A stretch of DNA of 64,000 nt. It comes from Telmatactis stephensoni. Taxonomy: Eukaryota; Cnidaria; Anthozoa; Actiniaria; Isophelliidae. How positions within the stretch are numbered: position 1 is the first letter of the stretch; every line of letters begins with the position of its first letter. The DNA lies in the NCBI GenBank assembly GCA_029948255.1, contig JALIZF010001626.1:372001-436000 (forward strand), in the 5' to 3' direction. Shown in pieces: positions 1-12,342 of the stretch. The position numbers and the translations under genes were made by a program. A model generated the notes under the pieces. That model was not told the origin of the DNA. It searched no databases and saw only the letters and a list, made by a program, of their open reading frames with translations.

Positions 1-3000
1 CCTCTTTCTTTGTGAAGCAGTTGATCACTATCTAGAACTTCAAATATATTCATAACGTTTGAGTTTGTTTGACAATTGCGAAATGAACATGGTGGTCACG
101 ACCTGCCATTGTATTTTAACTATTTTTACCTTCATAACTTGGAGGTGTTTTCACTACTTCCCAATGCAAAAACTGATGAATTTCACCCACCACTTACCTT
201 AAGTATCTGATAGAATATAAAATGTTCTTTTGGCAGAGAAAAGGACAGCTCGTCTAAACCGCGAAATATGTTTGCTGTCTGTGTTTGTAGACGAGTTGGG
301 AAATTGCAATTAAAGCAACTGGACGATCTACCGCGAACTGTATTGACACAGAATGTTTTGTGTAGTCAGGCTCAATGACTTACACAATACCAAGCACTGT
401 TTATAACAAGAAGAGCTGTCGGTTTTCCGCGGTTTTTGCAAAGCTCTAACGATCAATATATAAGGATACGTGGTTTTATTTTTAACTCACCTAGGATCTG
501 CACCTTGCATGCAAATGGCAAACAGGTAACTCAAAACCAGCAATCAACTGTTCTGTAGGTGTCACTAACGAATCCCTTTTGCTTAACTTGACACTCAAAT
601 ACTCTGTTCAGTGGAGGACTCTTTCAGCTAAGCTTCTTGTCTGAAAGATCAAAATAAATTACGTTGCAGAGGATATTGACTGTCAGGGTGAAAAGACTTT
701 TCAATTGAGACTAAAGATAACTGGATGGGAGTGAAAAACATAGGACTTTGCATTAACCGATAACACTTTTGCTCGTAAGAGCTTGCGATCTATAGCAAAA
801 CAATAATACATTTTGCATTTTAGCCGCTATGGACGACAGCCTTGCATTTAGTGGCCAATATCACAGTTCCCACGAGCGATCCCTGTTTTTTAACACCCCC
901 CCCCCCCCTTTAAACAAACAAACTATTTTAAACGACCGATTGTTCATTGCCTTACAGTGAATGCATCCTATAGGATCGATGACTTTCTTCTTGAGCTTTT
1001 GAATTTTTAACTTCACAATCTGTCGTACTTTTCAACTCCTTAAATTCGCAGTAAAGTTTGTTTGAGAAAGATTTTCAGTTGCGCAGCCTTTAGCGGCTGT
1101 TGAATGAATAGTGTACCAGACCCTTTTTGTGTGTTTGAAAAGGCGAGTTTGGTAAGCGTCAAAAAATAAGGAAGTCTCAATTGGAACTTAACACTGTATA
1201 AACACAGTTTGACTAAGAAGGACACGAATTCAAGCGAGCATTGAACTCATAACAAAAAGACGCTGCTTTTATTTGCGTTGTGGTGAAGTTGGGATTTCGT
1301 GGGCTGTACTACCATGAACTACATATCAAGTAACACTTCAAAAATTGAAGTGTTTCCTTTCATACTAAAATAAATGACTGACAAAGGAAAAGAAATGCAA
1401 CCCAGAAGATCATCAAAATAATTCTTAAGCAGGAATAAAGTGAAAGAGTTCATTCTAAGTTTGAAGTTTGTTTTACTTTCTAAGCATGTACATATACCAA
1501 AAACCTGCAAAAACGAATTTTATTTCAAGATCTTCGAATTCGAATTAGTTCTGTTAGAGCAATACATGGATAGTATTTCAACTTAATTAAACACAAACCA
1601 CAACAGATTCGCTGTAACTTGCTTAAAATGTGGTAAAATGACAATAGCAAGTTAAAAGATTAAGCACGCAAATGTAGTAGAATCATATGCGATGAATCGA
1701 CAGGTAGAGAAAATCGTTTACCCAAATCATAAACATGGCGGCGAGAAAAAAGACACAAAAATAAATAAAACCAGCCATTTAGTTCACACAAAGTAAATTC
1801 TTAATTAAAAAGCTATCGCTTTTGCTTTCTTATTTTGCAGAAACTTGAAAATTGAAAATTTTTCAAATTTGCACAAGTGTGTAAGTGATCAGAACTGATG
1901 GGCAGTGGATTTTCGTTACGTCAGTCAAGAAACACAAGGAAAAAGACATTTAACGGTAAAATATAATTGTTTTTGGTCAGTTCTAGTTCTTTTATACTTA
2001 AGCAGGGATTTTTTTATTCAATTTTTGATCATCACTGTTTGCACTTAATAATCATTCGACAAGTTTTGTATTAACTTCAAATTTGCTTATGTTGATAGAT
2101 ATATATATATATATACATAAACTAGAATACCACAACCTGTAAACAGTGAATATACTACAACCAGCAGTAATGATTAATAGTCCTGTGACATAAGAAACTA
2201 TTTTCAAAATACGGCTCTTACACTTCTGAACACAGTGAAGACTTTAAAAAATGTCTCATAAAATTGAACCTACAAAGGTTAAAAGGTACAAAAACTTGAA
2301 ATACACGTTAATTCTAGAGAAACAAACGCAAAGACAATAATATTTGTTCGGTTTTGATGTTAGCTCATGTATTGTTACTAAGAAAAAAAAAGACTGTTGC
2401 TAAGAAAAAAAAGGAACACTCCATTAACAAAATATAATGAAAACATCGAATATTTCTTTAATAACGATAAACACAGAAACACAATAAAGCGAAAGCACAG
2501 TCTGTCTAAGACTTTTTGGCTCTCTGTAAACAAACAAATACAAATTTACAATGAGTGAAAACAATCGTATACTAAGAAAAGGTAGATACAAAATGAACAA
2601 GTAACATACGTACCTCGCTAAGAACTCAAAATGTTTGTTTTCCTTTAAGATATTACAAGGGTTGTTCAGCTTGTTAGGTAATCAAATCTAAGGCGCCGGC
2701 CTCTTGTTTTAATAAAGACTCCTGGCAAGTGAGATTCCAGTAATTGATATCACATTTATCAGAAAATGTATGCGGCTCACTTACTCCGGCTCAATCATAT
2801 TCAGGTATGCTAGGAATAATATTAGCAGTGTAGCCGAAGCTAGGTGTCACTTCATAGTCGGCTTGGTTTGTTTAAAGATCCACACGACGAAACAAGGAAA
2901 CATTGGATAATTGCTTTTCCGACATTAGGCGCTTTTAGATAAAGATATTTTTGGTGGATTTGGGAGGTTGCGCATGCGTGTTGAGATTGTTTCGATTGTT

Positions 3001-3490
3001 TGCAACCAAAGACACCTTGATGTAAAATAGATTGAGATATTGGTATGTATGGTTTGTTAGTATTGAAATAAGCTTCCATTATATATAATTCTATAAAGTT
3101 CTTACATCGTAAAACTGTTAAGAGAAACTGTCGCAAGACGTTTTCGATAAACTACAAGTACTATATGAAATTTGAAGAAATAAGTGAGAAATGCACTGTA
3201 TATTAATGAAAAGAGAACTAAATAAAAGAAGTAAGAAAGCATAGAAAACAACGAAAGAAGGAAAGAATAAAAATATGATGACAAAAAAAGAAATTCAAAA
3301 GAAATCTAAACAAAATACGAAAGATAGTCAAAAGAAAAAAGTTTGGGGCGAAACAAGTAAAAGAAGATGAGTGAAAGTGAAAAGAAAAACGCTCTTTTGA
3401 GAGCGTTTACTTGGCGGGTTTCGATCCTTCTCTACTGAGCATGCGCGTCCTGAACCTTTCTCCTTTTGTTTTGTTTTTGTTTTTGTTTTT
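1..3490. other. Gene-free AT-rich stretch
   Basis: No splice-bounded coding segment or recognisable protein is seen on either strand. The sequence is AT-rich and contains only minor simple tracts, including a poly-C run near 897-908 and an (AT)n run near 2099-2115. A short direct repeat of a 'tgttRctaagaaaaaaaa' unit lies near 2375-2412. Confidence 0.6.
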
Positions 3491-3493
3491 ATG

Positions 3494-3573
3494 TTTTGGT
3501 TTGGTTTGGTTTGGTTTGGTTTGGTTTGGTTTGGTTTGGTTTGGTTTGGTTTGGTTTGGTTTGGTTTGGTTTG
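3494..3573. repeat. (TTTGG)n pentamer microsatellite
   Basis: About 80 bases of almost uninterrupted TTTGG units, preceded by a TTTTTG-rich lead-in. The reverse complement (CCAAA) is the same unit that dominates the array at 26273-26532. Apparent open frames here are repeat artefacts. Confidence 0.95.
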
Positions 3574-3715
3574 ACAGAAGGAATACACTGCATGCCTTAA
3601 ATGACCAAATACGCCCCTAACTCGAATTAGCCCACCTCCACTCCCTCACGTTTAACTGTTGAGACCATTACCTTACAACTTCCTCGAAAACCCAGGACAA
3701 TATTCTGTCACTCGT

Positions 3716-3962
3716 TAATTTCTCGCTCCCAGTAAAAATATCCCTGAGAAAGTTCTGTTAGAACTTGTTCCGAAACTAAGGTTTTCTCTCGTTTCTGATT
3801 GGTCCTGATCACGTTGGCCAATCAGCATCTAGTATATAAGATGAAGAAAAATTACAATAACATGATGTTAAAATGACGTCATAAAGAATTCTGACTTCCG
3901 GAACACGTTCTAAAAGACAACTTTCCCAGGGGTATCTTTTTTCTGAAAGCAAGAAACGAGCC
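3716..3962. mobile_element. Foldback MITE-like element
   Basis: The left end (cgctcccagtaaaaatatcc, then gagaaagtt and gttagaacttgttccg) is the imperfect reverse complement of the right end (cggaacacgttc, aactttcccaggggtatc, gcaagaaacgagc). The arms are about 70 bp. An inner TGATTGG/CCAATCA pair adds symmetry. There is no coding capacity and the family name is not known to me. Confidence 0.6.
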
Positions 3963-4129
3963 TTTTACCCTTGGGTTCCCGAAGATGAACCTACATTATC
4001 TAACACTAGAAGATGGTATAAATTGGCAACAAAGCACAAAAACGTGAGCTGCAGTCCACAAATTACAGGAAATTATTTCTCATAAAGGGTCATAGGTGTG
4101 CTAAATAAAAATATATACGCTGTATGTTA

Positions 4130-4206
4130 TTCATATTATGCATCAGCGCTTTGGGCAGTCTATGTAAAAGCGCTATATAAATAAAGTTATTATTATTATT
4201 ATTATT
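4130..4206 (+). mobile_element. Non-LTR/SINE 3' tail remnant
   Basis: The segment reads 'agcgctttgggcagtct', then 'aaagcgctatataaataaag', followed by (TTA)n. This GCGCTATATAAATAAA plus ATT-repeat ending is a recurring 3' end of LINE/SINE-type retroelements in invertebrate genomes. Only the tail is recognisable. Confidence 0.55.
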
Positions 4207-4231
4207 CCCGAATTTTGAATAAGACCCCTGC

Positions 4232-4308
4232 TTGAATAAGCCCCCTTCGAAAACGTCCCTCGTTCTCAAGGTCATTCTTTAAATAAACCTCCGAAGGGGC
4301 TTATTGAG
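4232..4308. repeat. Short inverted repeat
   Basis: The 17-base arm ttgaataagcccccttcg at 4232-4249 pairs with cgaaggggcttattga at about 4292-4307, with roughly 40 bases between. It is probably the core of a small foldback element. Confidence 0.5.
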
Positions 4309-4309
4309 T

Positions 4310-5640
4310 CATTTACGATACTATCACTCGAAGAGCTCTGTTCGTCGAGTATGATCGAGTATATAGCAAGAGCAATAATCAAGGAGAAAAAAAAAATCAA
4401 AAAGAAGAAAAAAAACCTGTAAAAAAAAGCAAAACTGACAACAAAATAAACATACAAACAAACAAAACAAAGCAAAAAAGAAAAGAAAAACAAAGCCGCT
4501 GGGAATCACCAGGACACTTGATACAGATTTACTGCTAAGCCCTACGGAAATCCTCCAGTTTCACTAATTTCTCAAATTGACTCACCAAATAAATATTATT
4601 TGACCTGGGTGGATTTGTAACAACTTCCTGCTTTCCTCTGTATTTTTAACATTTTCAAAATAAGAAATACACGGCGTACTTAACGTAGAGCACACCCATT
4701 ATTAGTAATAATAATAAATAGTTTTACGTAAAATAAATAATACAAACTTCATTGAAAATATTACATAGAATATGTTTTAAATGCGTTGTTTCAAACGTTT
4801 TTTAATTCGAATAATTTTGTGACGTAATTTCAAAAATATTCTAAAATGTTGCCACAGTAAAGATTCAGTTCTGTGCTCAGCTGGAATAAACTGTCAAGTT
4901 TTCAATTTGGTGTATAATCAAATGACATTGGCAGCTTACCTCAGACGAATAACACAAAAGATAAAGTCTGTGTATGCCAAATCATGATCACTAGAATTGT
5001 GAGATGGACATATTTTGAGGAGATAATTTGATCAGTTGCTTAACGCAGCCGCTTCGACAATCTTACAGTTTAGACGTCTCTTTTTACCGCTAAGATAAAA
5101 AAATTTAGAAGTGCCAGTTTCCTCTTACTATTTTTATTTAAACAGTTGTAGCTGTTACTTTTGTGTTTAAAGCTAAGAAAAACATGAATAAAAGTGCTAC
5201 AACTCAGCTGTAATCTCTGTCTAAGCTACAAAATTAGAAAACTTGGTTTATAAGGAAATTGGTCGATAACGTGATCATTACTGACTCAGTTGGTTTTTAA
5301 CAATCTTTGCGTAAATTCAACAATTTACATGTGCAATTTTATGTGTACTTTTGGACTTTTGACAATTATCTTTACGTCACCGGGTATATGGAAATGATTC
5401 AATCGATTACATGTGGTAGTACGTGCACATCAGTTACCCATCAAATTTTAATTTGTTTAAACAAAATTATAAAGCATCCTTCCTTTTGTTGTAATTCTCT
5501 GTTATTCAGTTGATTCTTCCAGTGTCCCCTTGAATATCTACCTGTCTCAGCCGTTCCGGCAAGCATCAAATGTGATTTTAAATCCGAACTCTTTCCGTCC
5601 TGTGTACGTAATATTGTCTTCGATCCTTTAATTTCCTTGT
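4310..5640. other. No gene seen; A-rich tract at start
   Basis: An A-rich purine tract occupies about 4384-4497 and accounts for the hydrophobic open frames on the minus strand. The remainder shows no exon, RNA gene or clear repeat. Confidence 0.5.
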
Positions 5641-5739
5641 CCATTGACCTTTCAAAAAAAACCTGAGGATTATACTTTCTTTCAAGTAGGACTTGTATCT
5701 CGGTTTTTTTATTTTTGTATTATTTGTATTACTTTATTT

Positions 5740-6120
5740 TTTGTATCCAGTTACTCATCACTGATATGCTTATCTATCAACTTCTTATCTTTTTACTTAA
5801 ACTATGCTTTTTATCCATATATCTATACATCAGTTTATCAACTTTTCTTCTGCTCGTCCATCTTTTTGTCCGCTTATAATCTCTTTGTTTATCTTCATCT
5901 ATCTCTTCATCTTTCCATTCAATCATCCTCTTTTCCTTCCATATCATTGACCATCCGTTTATGCATCATTATTTATCCCTCCTTTTATCAACTCATCCAT
6001 CGTTTCTCCCACTTTATATATCCATAAATTCCTTCATTCATCTTTACAAATCCTTATCTACGTTTTCATCCAACCATCCACTTTTCATCCATATGTTTGT
6101 TCATCTGTACACCCATCTAT
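5740..6120. repeat. Degenerate CATC/ATCT pyrimidine-rich tract
   Basis: A strand-biased tract with very few G residues is made of irregular variants of atccatct, ttcatcc and tatctatc. Similar degraded tracts recur near 6530-6760, 7360-7430, 8590-8660 and 12665-12815. It looks like an old decayed tetramer microsatellite. The long open frames through it reflect its low-complexity composition. Confidence 0.55.
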
Positions 6121-6519
6121 CCCGGGGGGGGGGGGGGGGGGGGAACTCCATTGTAAAAGGATCGGGTATGCTCGTCGTATTTCTTAGGGGTAAAATCAGC
6201 GATTTGGTATCTTTTAGGGTGTTAAAATTGAAGTTTAGAGTTTTAGCATTTCCTGGTCTCTCTTAGGACATCAAAAGAGCCCATCACTTATTATCTTGTT
6301 CTTAAATGGAAGAAATTTGCCCAACAAAAGCATGTCAACTATTCGATTTTATGTTAATCATAATAATGTTCATTAGCTTGTTATCGCTCGTATCTCCGAG
6401 GGGTCAAAAATCGTCCAGCCACGCCCACCTTAAAAGACTTCCAGTATCTTTTAGGGGTATTTTTTACAATTTCTGACGAGCATACCCAATCCTTTTACAA
6501 TAGAGTCCCCCTCCCCCGG
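6121..6519. mobile_element. MITE with G-rich terminal inverted repeats
   Basis: The left end (a 20-base G run, then aactccattgtaaaaggat, cgggtatgctcgtcg) is the reverse complement of the right end (gacgagcatacccaatcctt, ttacaatagagtccccctcc). The flanks 'cccatctat' at 6112-6120 and 6520-6528 could be a 9-bp target duplication. The surroundings are CATCTAT-rich, so the flanking match could be chance. There is no transposase, so the element is non-autonomous. Confidence 0.75.
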
Positions 6520-6529
6520 CCCATCTATC

Positions 6530-8100
6530 TACTTATTTTCTTATCCAGGTAAACTAATTTATTTATCCATTTTGAAGCATTATCCGGCTAAGTTATCGAT
6601 CACCTGTTCATTATTCATTTTAACTCAGTTACGATGTATCAAGTGACCTCTCATGCATAAATCCATTCATCTTCTTATTGACCCATTCCTCTTCTTCTAT
6701 CATACAATATTTTTTATTTATCCATCGATCGTTCATTTTTCTAGCTATCGGCTGTCTAATACTTTCAGTTTATCAATGCTAGAGGGAGGGACGTCTCTAA
6801 GCGAAATGATAATGAATGTTCTCACATACATTGCTTTGTAAACAGGTAAATGACAGCTTATAAGGTGGTCGATAGCCAGGTTGTTTAGGACGGTAATATT
6901 GAAGCTGAGACAACAAAAATCTTTTAGAACAGATCATACTCAATAAAACCTCCTCTTGTGGTGATAAAACGGGTCGTTGTTCGATACAAAAAAGTACAAT
7001 GTTTTTTGACCGCTAGTTTCAGCTCGCTCCAAGCTGATGCGATCCCGCGAATAGGGAAGGAGAAATAAAATTAAAAAGTAGCAAACAGCTAAACAATCAT
7101 TACAAAAAGAAAACGACATAGGGTTATTACTTAGATAAAGAAGAAACAGACTTACAGTCAAATGGCTTTCAACTGAGTGCTCAATGTTTCTGAGTGTTTT
7201 TCTTTCCAGTGAGGAAACTAGAAGCAAATCGATGCTGATCTGCAACCTGATCCCGCGCTTGTCCTGTCGTGTTCGTGACGTCAAAAAGGCAACAACGTTG
7301 AACATAAATTCAAAGCCTAAAACATTAGAGACATCCCCTCCCTCCTGCTTTTTATTCAACATTCATTTACTCAGCTATCTATACATCTATCTAAGCTTCA
7401 ATCCACTCATCTTGCCATCTACACAACGCCATCGATAGGCTTTTTCATTATGCAACTGGTCGCTATCTATTTGTTTTGTCAGGGGAAATGCCATTCCCAT
7501 TAAGGTACAATATTTGCAATTTTGAAATTCACGTGTCACTTGTGATGTTAATGTGTGCTTATGGCTCTTATTCAATTTAAATGTCAAAAAAGCCTTCATG
7601 TTAATCTTCTTATTCTAGTTTAATATCCTAGGCCAATAACAAAGGCATTGTCTATTACATAAGAATGAGAAGAAGAAAAAAACAGAAATTATACATTTTC
7701 AATTGAAACTATTTGACAAAGAAGCCAAAAAGGCTAAGTGTAGTAAAGTGTTGAAGTTATCCCTAACATAAATACATTCTGCGGATTTCACCAAATATCG
7801 ATATTAATAATAATGATATAAAAGGGACATATGAAAATTACTAACAAAACAACAAATAGTAAATTTGTAACTTACTTTAAGACGCCTAGAAACAGTGACA
7901 TTGTACGAGGTCTTGTCACCGAGAGATTCAGACTGATATCAACTGTAAACTCAATGTTGTCATATTTGTATTAATGGTTGAAGCTCATCGAGCGAGGGAT
8001 GTATGTAAGCCCTACCTAAGTACCTATTGTTCATTTTAGTGGATTCTAATAAACCATACATTGTCGTATCCGGCGGATTCACCTTTAGTGGTAACTCAAA
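6530..8100. other. No gene seen
   Basis: Degraded pyrimidine-rich repeat is present at the start and near 7360-7430. No exon with paired splice sites was recognised on either strand. Confidence 0.5.
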
Positions 8101-8106
8101 TGTGAT

Positions 8107-8485
8107 CGTAATTATCCCAGTTGCCAAATCTTTAGAAATTGGTAGGGTTATTTATTCATTTGTTTATTTTTTAGTTTTGTGGCATTCAGGCACGTAAAGA
8201 CCATATAAAGTTCTGTTCTTTGAAATACCAAACAGCAAGTTACATATGGCCGTCCATGTTACATTTTTATTTTTTATTTCATTTGTGGAACTTAATTGTG
8301 GTTAGCTGAGCAACGGTTTAATTATCCTAGTTGTCATTTCTTTAGAAATTGGCAGGGTTTTTTTTTAGTTTGTAAAATTCAGGCACGTTAAGACAATATA
8401 AAGATCCAATCTATGAGACACCAAACAGCAAGTTACATATGGTCGTCCATGTTACACTTTTTTTCATTTGTGGAACTTGTGGATT
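8107..8485. repeat. Diverged tandem duplication, period about 212 bp
   Basis: Two consecutive units share 'attatccYagttg', 'tctttagaaattggYagggtt', 'attcaggcacgt', 'accaaacagcaagttacata' and 'catttgtggaactt' in the same order. Unit 1 starts near 8107 and unit 2 near 8319. The two differ by substitutions and small indels. Confidence 0.75.
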
Positions 8486-8739
8486 AATTAACTGAATGAC
8501 AGTTTTAATTGCGTTACTTTAATTGTGTCTTTGTTTAGCTCTGGAATCCTTGAATATATGTTTCTGTTGCGATATTTCTATAAATCAACAACTATAAATC
8601 ATTCCTATACTTATTCATCTATTCGTCTATCTATCTATTCGTCCACCCTTCTTCCATTGTTTTATTCATTTTGAAACCATTCATTACTGGATATATTATC
8701 CCAAAGAGCAGTAAAAGATGATCATTGGATAGATACTGA

Positions 8740-8990
8740 TGATTTTCTTTTCTTTTCTTTTTTATCTGTTTTCTTTTCTTTTCTTTCCTTTCCTGTTTTC
8801 TTTTCTTCTCTTTGCTATTATTATTTTTTCATTTCTTTTCTTTCCATTTCTTTTCATGCCTTTCTTCTTCTTTTCTTTTCGTTTTCTTTCTTAATTTTTT
8901 CCGGTTTTTTTTTTTTTTTTTTTTTTTGTCTTTCTTCTCTTCAATTGATTTTTTATTCATTTCAATTCATTTTGGCTTTTCCTTTTTTTC
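8740..8990. repeat. TTTTC-rich pyrimidine tract with poly-T
   Basis: This is an irregular TTTTC/TTTCC tract that includes a 23-base T run at about 8905-8927. The open frame through it is a low-complexity artefact. Confidence 0.85.
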
Positions 8991-8999
8991 TGGTCAGTT

Positions 9000-10320
9000 A
9001 GAATGAGGGTACAAAAGTGTCCGACAAACAAACTTGCCACAGAGTATAACTACAATTTTCATGCGTTTATACACCGCATTTTTGACGCAATTGACGAAGA
9101 AATTGCCTTTACAATGTATCGGCACTTAACAATATGTTTCATGTTATCTTCGTTTTTAAAACAAGTAACAAATTCTCCGATAGGAAATAAAAATCAAAAA
9201 CAACGTTAAACTGAAAGCAAAATAGCGTCTAATTGGCTTCTTGAGTTTTAACCCAAAGTAGTTCGCAAATGATATTTCTCACTAATGCATTATTGAAGTG
9301 CATTCTATGAAATATCAAATTCATTTCAGTTCGCTGATGAAAATAATAATAATAAATAAATAATAATAATAAGTATTTTTTCCTATATACAATTATAAAA
9401 AAATCAGTGATTTTTAGTTATCAGATAAAAGTAATAATGCTCCTTATTAAATATAATAAATAAATAAATAAATAAATAATGATAATATATAAATTTTGTG
9501 TGTCACTGCATTGAAGTTTGGAACGGTTTCCCTGAGCAAACTAGTACTTCAGATCGATCGGCTTTTTATCGTTGTAAGCTAGCTATATGTAATGTTTAAT
9601 TTAATATGACATTGATTTTTATTTGGTAATATGCATAATAGTTTCATTCATTCTTAGATCTTTTTATTATTTGTTATATCCATATAATTATTTCTTATTT
9701 CTTTTTCTTATTTCTTTTTTCTTTTTTGCTTTTGAGTGTGTCTGTTTTCCCAGGGTCTCACTGAAAATCACTGTTGTGAGTGATGAAAGAACACTATTAT
9801 TATATATCATTATAATCATCATCATCATCATCATCATTATTATTATGCTATCTAGAAAATAACGTTAATCGAAAAGAAAACAAATACAAAAATACTACCG
9901 AAAAATTACGTAATCACTATAAATCTGTAACATTTGTTAACCTTTCCATAAGTGCACTTGGAGTCTTTTCAAATGAATGTTCATCGTTCTTAGTCTTCTT
10001 AGACATGTTAAATAGTTTAGAAATAGACAAAAAATATCAAATATATATAGTTAAAAAATAGTTAGCATTGCTATTAGATCTGCTTATTTCATATTTTGTA
10101 AACAAGATTTGCGATGCATGGTCCTGACCTGCCATGAAATTTTAAACTTGTTATATAAATATAATATGTAGCTTTAAAGATCAGTATTATATATATGTAT
10201 ATGTATTTTCTATTTTATTTTATTTAATTTTTTTTAATAGTATTGTCAGTTCTGGTAGCCAGTTGTAAATTACCTGTAAAGTGAGATTTACAATTGTATT
10301 TTAAGAGATAAACATATGAA
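9000..10320. other. No gene seen; AAT/ATC simple repeats
   Basis: Short AAT and AATA runs occur near 9343-9372 and 9458-9480, and an ATC/ATT run near 9806-9846. The segment before 10326 ('gagataaacatatgaataaag' then an ATT-type run) resembles a retroelement 3' end, but no coding part is recognisable. Confidence 0.45.
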
Positions 10321-10327
10321 TAAAGTT

Positions 10328-10460
10328 TGCATTATTATCATCATCATCATCATCATCATGATTATTATTATTATTATCATTATTATTATCATTATTTTAT
10401 TACTATTACTATTATTATTATTTTATTATTATTATTATTATCATTATTATCAATAATTAT
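10328..10460. repeat. (ATC)n/(ATT)n microsatellite
   Basis: A compound trinucleotide array moves from ATC units to ATT units with occasional interruptions. It may be the tail of a decayed non-LTR element. Confidence 0.85.
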
Positions 10461-10560
10461 TTTTTTATGTTCCAATCATACTCGCTATATCTCATGCAGT
10501 ATTCATCGGTATAGTCTTCCCTCCATTTCAATCTATCCTTTTGTTTACAGTTGTTGTTGG

Positions 10561-12342
10561 TTAAGGTGGCTGGACCCTATTTCGCCAGTGCGCGGGTAGT
10601 CGAATTGAAGCGGCTATTAATTGCGTTACAGAATTAAGTTGACCAAACTTTTTACGCACACCTACTACAAATGGACCAAATTTTATAATGATGCTAGTTT
10701 GGTTGAAATCGGATCTTTTTTAACATCGAAATTGTTATACACTTGATTTGAAATTTTGCCAATTTTCTCAAAATCCTGACCTCGACGAGCAAAACGATTT
10801 ATGAGACTTTGTAAATCAAATGTTTGTCTATAATGTGAGAGCGTTTAAAGAAATTCTATTAAGCCGATTTTGAGTAAAAACGGAGCAATTATTTTACTTT
10901 GAAGAAATTTAAATCCGTGGGTGCTTTACTAAAGTAATTTTATAACCATAATTTCCCAAAGAAAACTAGCAATATTTTTGGTTTTAAATAATACCAAGGC
11001 ATGGTTCTTTATTTTGTGAATATGTCATCGTATTTGCAGTTTTTGATTGCCGTTGAGACGACTGTACGTAAAGCACTAAATTGCCGCGTTTAACTCGGAA
11101 TTTCGACATACACGTTAATAATACTGTTTCTTGAAAACTAGTAGATGAATTTTTTTTTATTTCTCGATATTGAATATTCAATCCTTTACCAGTAAGGTGT
11201 GTAAATTACAAAGGCATTGAAGTTTTTTAAGACCATTAAATAATTTTTTAAACATTGCCATATGTGCATCTCTATTCTCCGAGTTGTTGCCGGTGTTTGA
11301 TTATGCATGCCTGCATGCGTGTCGCTTTGGCGCCTCGTGAAAAAAATGCAAATATACATGGAAAGTCACGCCAGTGATATCCAGAGTAATGCTGTACGTA
11401 GCAGTTCCTTACTACAGTTTCTAGAACTATGGTATTTCCTTGTACAAAAAGAAAACGGAGAAGTGAAATATTGCAGGAAAACACATTACAGGCTAAAAAG
11501 GCGAAGAAAAGTAGTTCACCAGTCCAGGTAACTTGGAAGACTTCCATGTATTTGCATTTTTTGCACGAGGTGCCAAAGCGACACGCATGCAGGCATGCAT
11601 AATCAAACACCGGCAACAACTCGGAGAATAGAGATGCACATATGGCAATGTTTAAAAAATTATTTAATGGTCTTAAAAAACTTCAATGCCTTTATAATTT
11701 ACACACCTTACTGGTAAAGGATTGAATATTCAATATCGAGAAATAAAAAAAAATTCATCTACTAGTTTTTAAGAAACAGTATTATTAACGTGGATGTCGA
11801 AATTCCGAGATAAACGCGGCAATTTAGTGCTTTACGTACAGTCATCTCAACGGCGATCAAAAATAGCAAATACGATGACATATTCACAAAATAAAGAACC
11901 ATGCCTTGGTATTATTTAAAACCAAAAATATTGCAACTTTTCTTTGGAAAATTATTGTTATAAAATTAATTTAGTAGAGCACCCGCGGTTTTAAATTTCT
12001 TCAAAGTAAAATAATTGCTCCGTTTTTACTCAAAATCGGCTTAATAGAATTTCTTTAAACGCTCTCACATTATAGACAAACATTTGATTTACAAAGTCTC
12101 ATAAACCGTTTTGCTCGTCGAGGTCAGGATTTTGAGAAAATTGGCAAAATTTCAAATCAAGTGTATAACAATTTCGATGTTAAAAAAGCTCCGACTTCAA
12201 CCAAACTAGCATCATTATAAAATTTGGTCCATTTGTAGTAGGTGTGCGTGAAAAGTTTGGTCAACTTAATTCTGTAACGCAATTAATAGCCGCTTCAATT
12301 CGACTACCCGCGCACTGGCGAAATAGGGTCCAGCCACCTTAA
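10561..12342. mobile_element. 1.78-kb TTAA-bounded foldback element
   Basis: The left end TTAAGGTGGCTGGACCC at 10561 and the right end GGGTCCAGCCACCTTAA ending at 12342 are exact reverse complements. Symmetry continues inward for about 800 bases per arm with scattered mismatches. Matching landmarks include the 'gattatgcatgcctgcatgc' block near 11298 and its complement near 11585. The unpaired centre is about 11365-11539. TTAA at both borders is the target choice of piggyBac-type transposases. No transposase is encoded, and open frames inside are mirror-image artefacts of the arms. Confidence 0.88.

Noticed and set aside
10984..11619. Several open frames in the 10.5-12.3 kb region
   Set aside because: They are mirror-image frames of the foldback arms and centre. 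No transposase motif is present.
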